A DNA stretch of 13,380 bases, taken from assembly GCA_002923335.1 (NCBI GenBank), contig BEHZ01000040.1:1-13380 (forward strand). The letters are read 5' to 3'. The notes under the pieces are model-generated. The model did no database searches. It was given only the letters and a program-made list of their open reading frames with translations, and was not told the DNA's origin. This DNA comes from a bacterium HR23. GTDB lineage: Bacteria > Chloroflexota > Dehalococcoidia > Lucifugimonadales > HRBIN23. This document shows positions 13,276-13,380 of this stretch, one piece after another. A program made the translations under genes and the position numbers. Numbering within the stretch: the first letter of the stretch is position 1; the number at the start of each line of letters is the position of its first letter.

Positions 13276-13380
13276 CTAGACTAGACGGCAGCGCAGGGGG
13301 AGCACCACCAGGGCGCTGGCGGGGCCGGCCACCACTTCCCCCTTCTGGTTTTCCGCCACCAGTTGGCATTCCACCAGGCC
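13276..13380 (-). CDS. C-terminal end of a MaoC-like (hot dog fold) dehydratase, cut by the window
   Basis: The minus-strand frame enters at 13380 and stops at TAG 13278-13276, leaving 34 residues. They read VECQLVAENQKGEVV, then AGPASALVVLPLR. A final-strand pattern of E-x-x-x-x-NQ-x-GEVV-x-x-G-x-A-x-V-x-LP is typical of the C-terminus of MaoC-like enoyl-CoA hydratases. Such enzymes hydrate trans-2-enoyl-CoA. Only a short tail is visible, so another hot-dog thioester protein is possible. The gene reads toward rplS, with 88 bases between this stop and the rplS start; I see no terminator there. Confidence 0.6.
   Translation of the reverse strand, partial: GLVECQLVAENQKGEVVAGPASALVVLPLRCRLV

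Noticed and set aside
1..13380. Mobile elements, CRISPR arrays, toxin-antitoxin pairs or a defence island
   Set aside because: I saw no transposase or integrase motifs, no spaced direct repeats, no target-site duplications and no composition break; genes are adjoining and mostly of core type.

Overview
This is a high-G+C bacterial chromosome segment with tightly packed genes. It carries housekeeping genes (purH, priA, rplS, a proline tRNA) mixed with acyl-CoA and cofactor metabolism. Several things together point, as inference only, to a Chloroflexota lineage (for example Dehalococcoidia or a relative): a CofE-type coenzyme F420 ligase, an AmrS-like radical SAM enzyme, a LEA14-like lipoprotein and a tandem ThyX-like protein. 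There is no 16S rRNA or similar marker in the window to settle the taxonomy. I see no mobile element, CRISPR array or phage gene. The window reads as core chromosome.

Layout. Bases 1-4748 read on the plus strand. First come the C-terminal nine-tenths of an acyl-CoA dehydrogenase and a LEA14-like lipoprotein. A sigma70-like promoter at 1580-1607 then precedes a compact trio: a TPP-dependent E1 alpha subunit, an alpha/beta hydrolase and cofE. Next is tRNA-Pro(CGG) with its own promoter, followed 22 bases later by a small coiled-coil protein. That gene converges on, and overlaps by 4 bases, the minus-strand amrS-like gene (4745-5854). amrS is divergent from purH (5903-7414, plus), with 48 bases between the starts. 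purH is followed by a tandem ThyX-like gene ending at 8984, which converges on a minus-strand MFS transporter four bases away. The right end is a minus-strand block read from right to left: the 3' end of a MaoC-like dehydratase gene, a promoter, rplS, priA, a promoter and the MFS gene.

How the genes fit together. PurH (last two steps of IMP synthesis, folate-dependent), the ThyX-like protein (thymidylate synthase fold, folate and flavin chemistry), PriA (replication restart) and L19 (50S subunit) are growth functions. The acyl-CoA dehydrogenase, the MaoC-like fragment and the E1 alpha/hydrolase pair belong to acyl or 2-oxo acid metabolism, and CofE to F420 cofactor maturation. The points most worth a second look are: (1) the tandem ThyX-like protein, whose two halves have lost complementary parts of the RHR-X7-S motif; (2) priA, whose best start is a non-canonical ATC behind an ideal Shine-Dalgarno; (3) an E1 alpha gene with no E1 beta beside it, in a probable operon with a hydrolase and cofE; and (4) a probable tRNA-mRNA dicistron.
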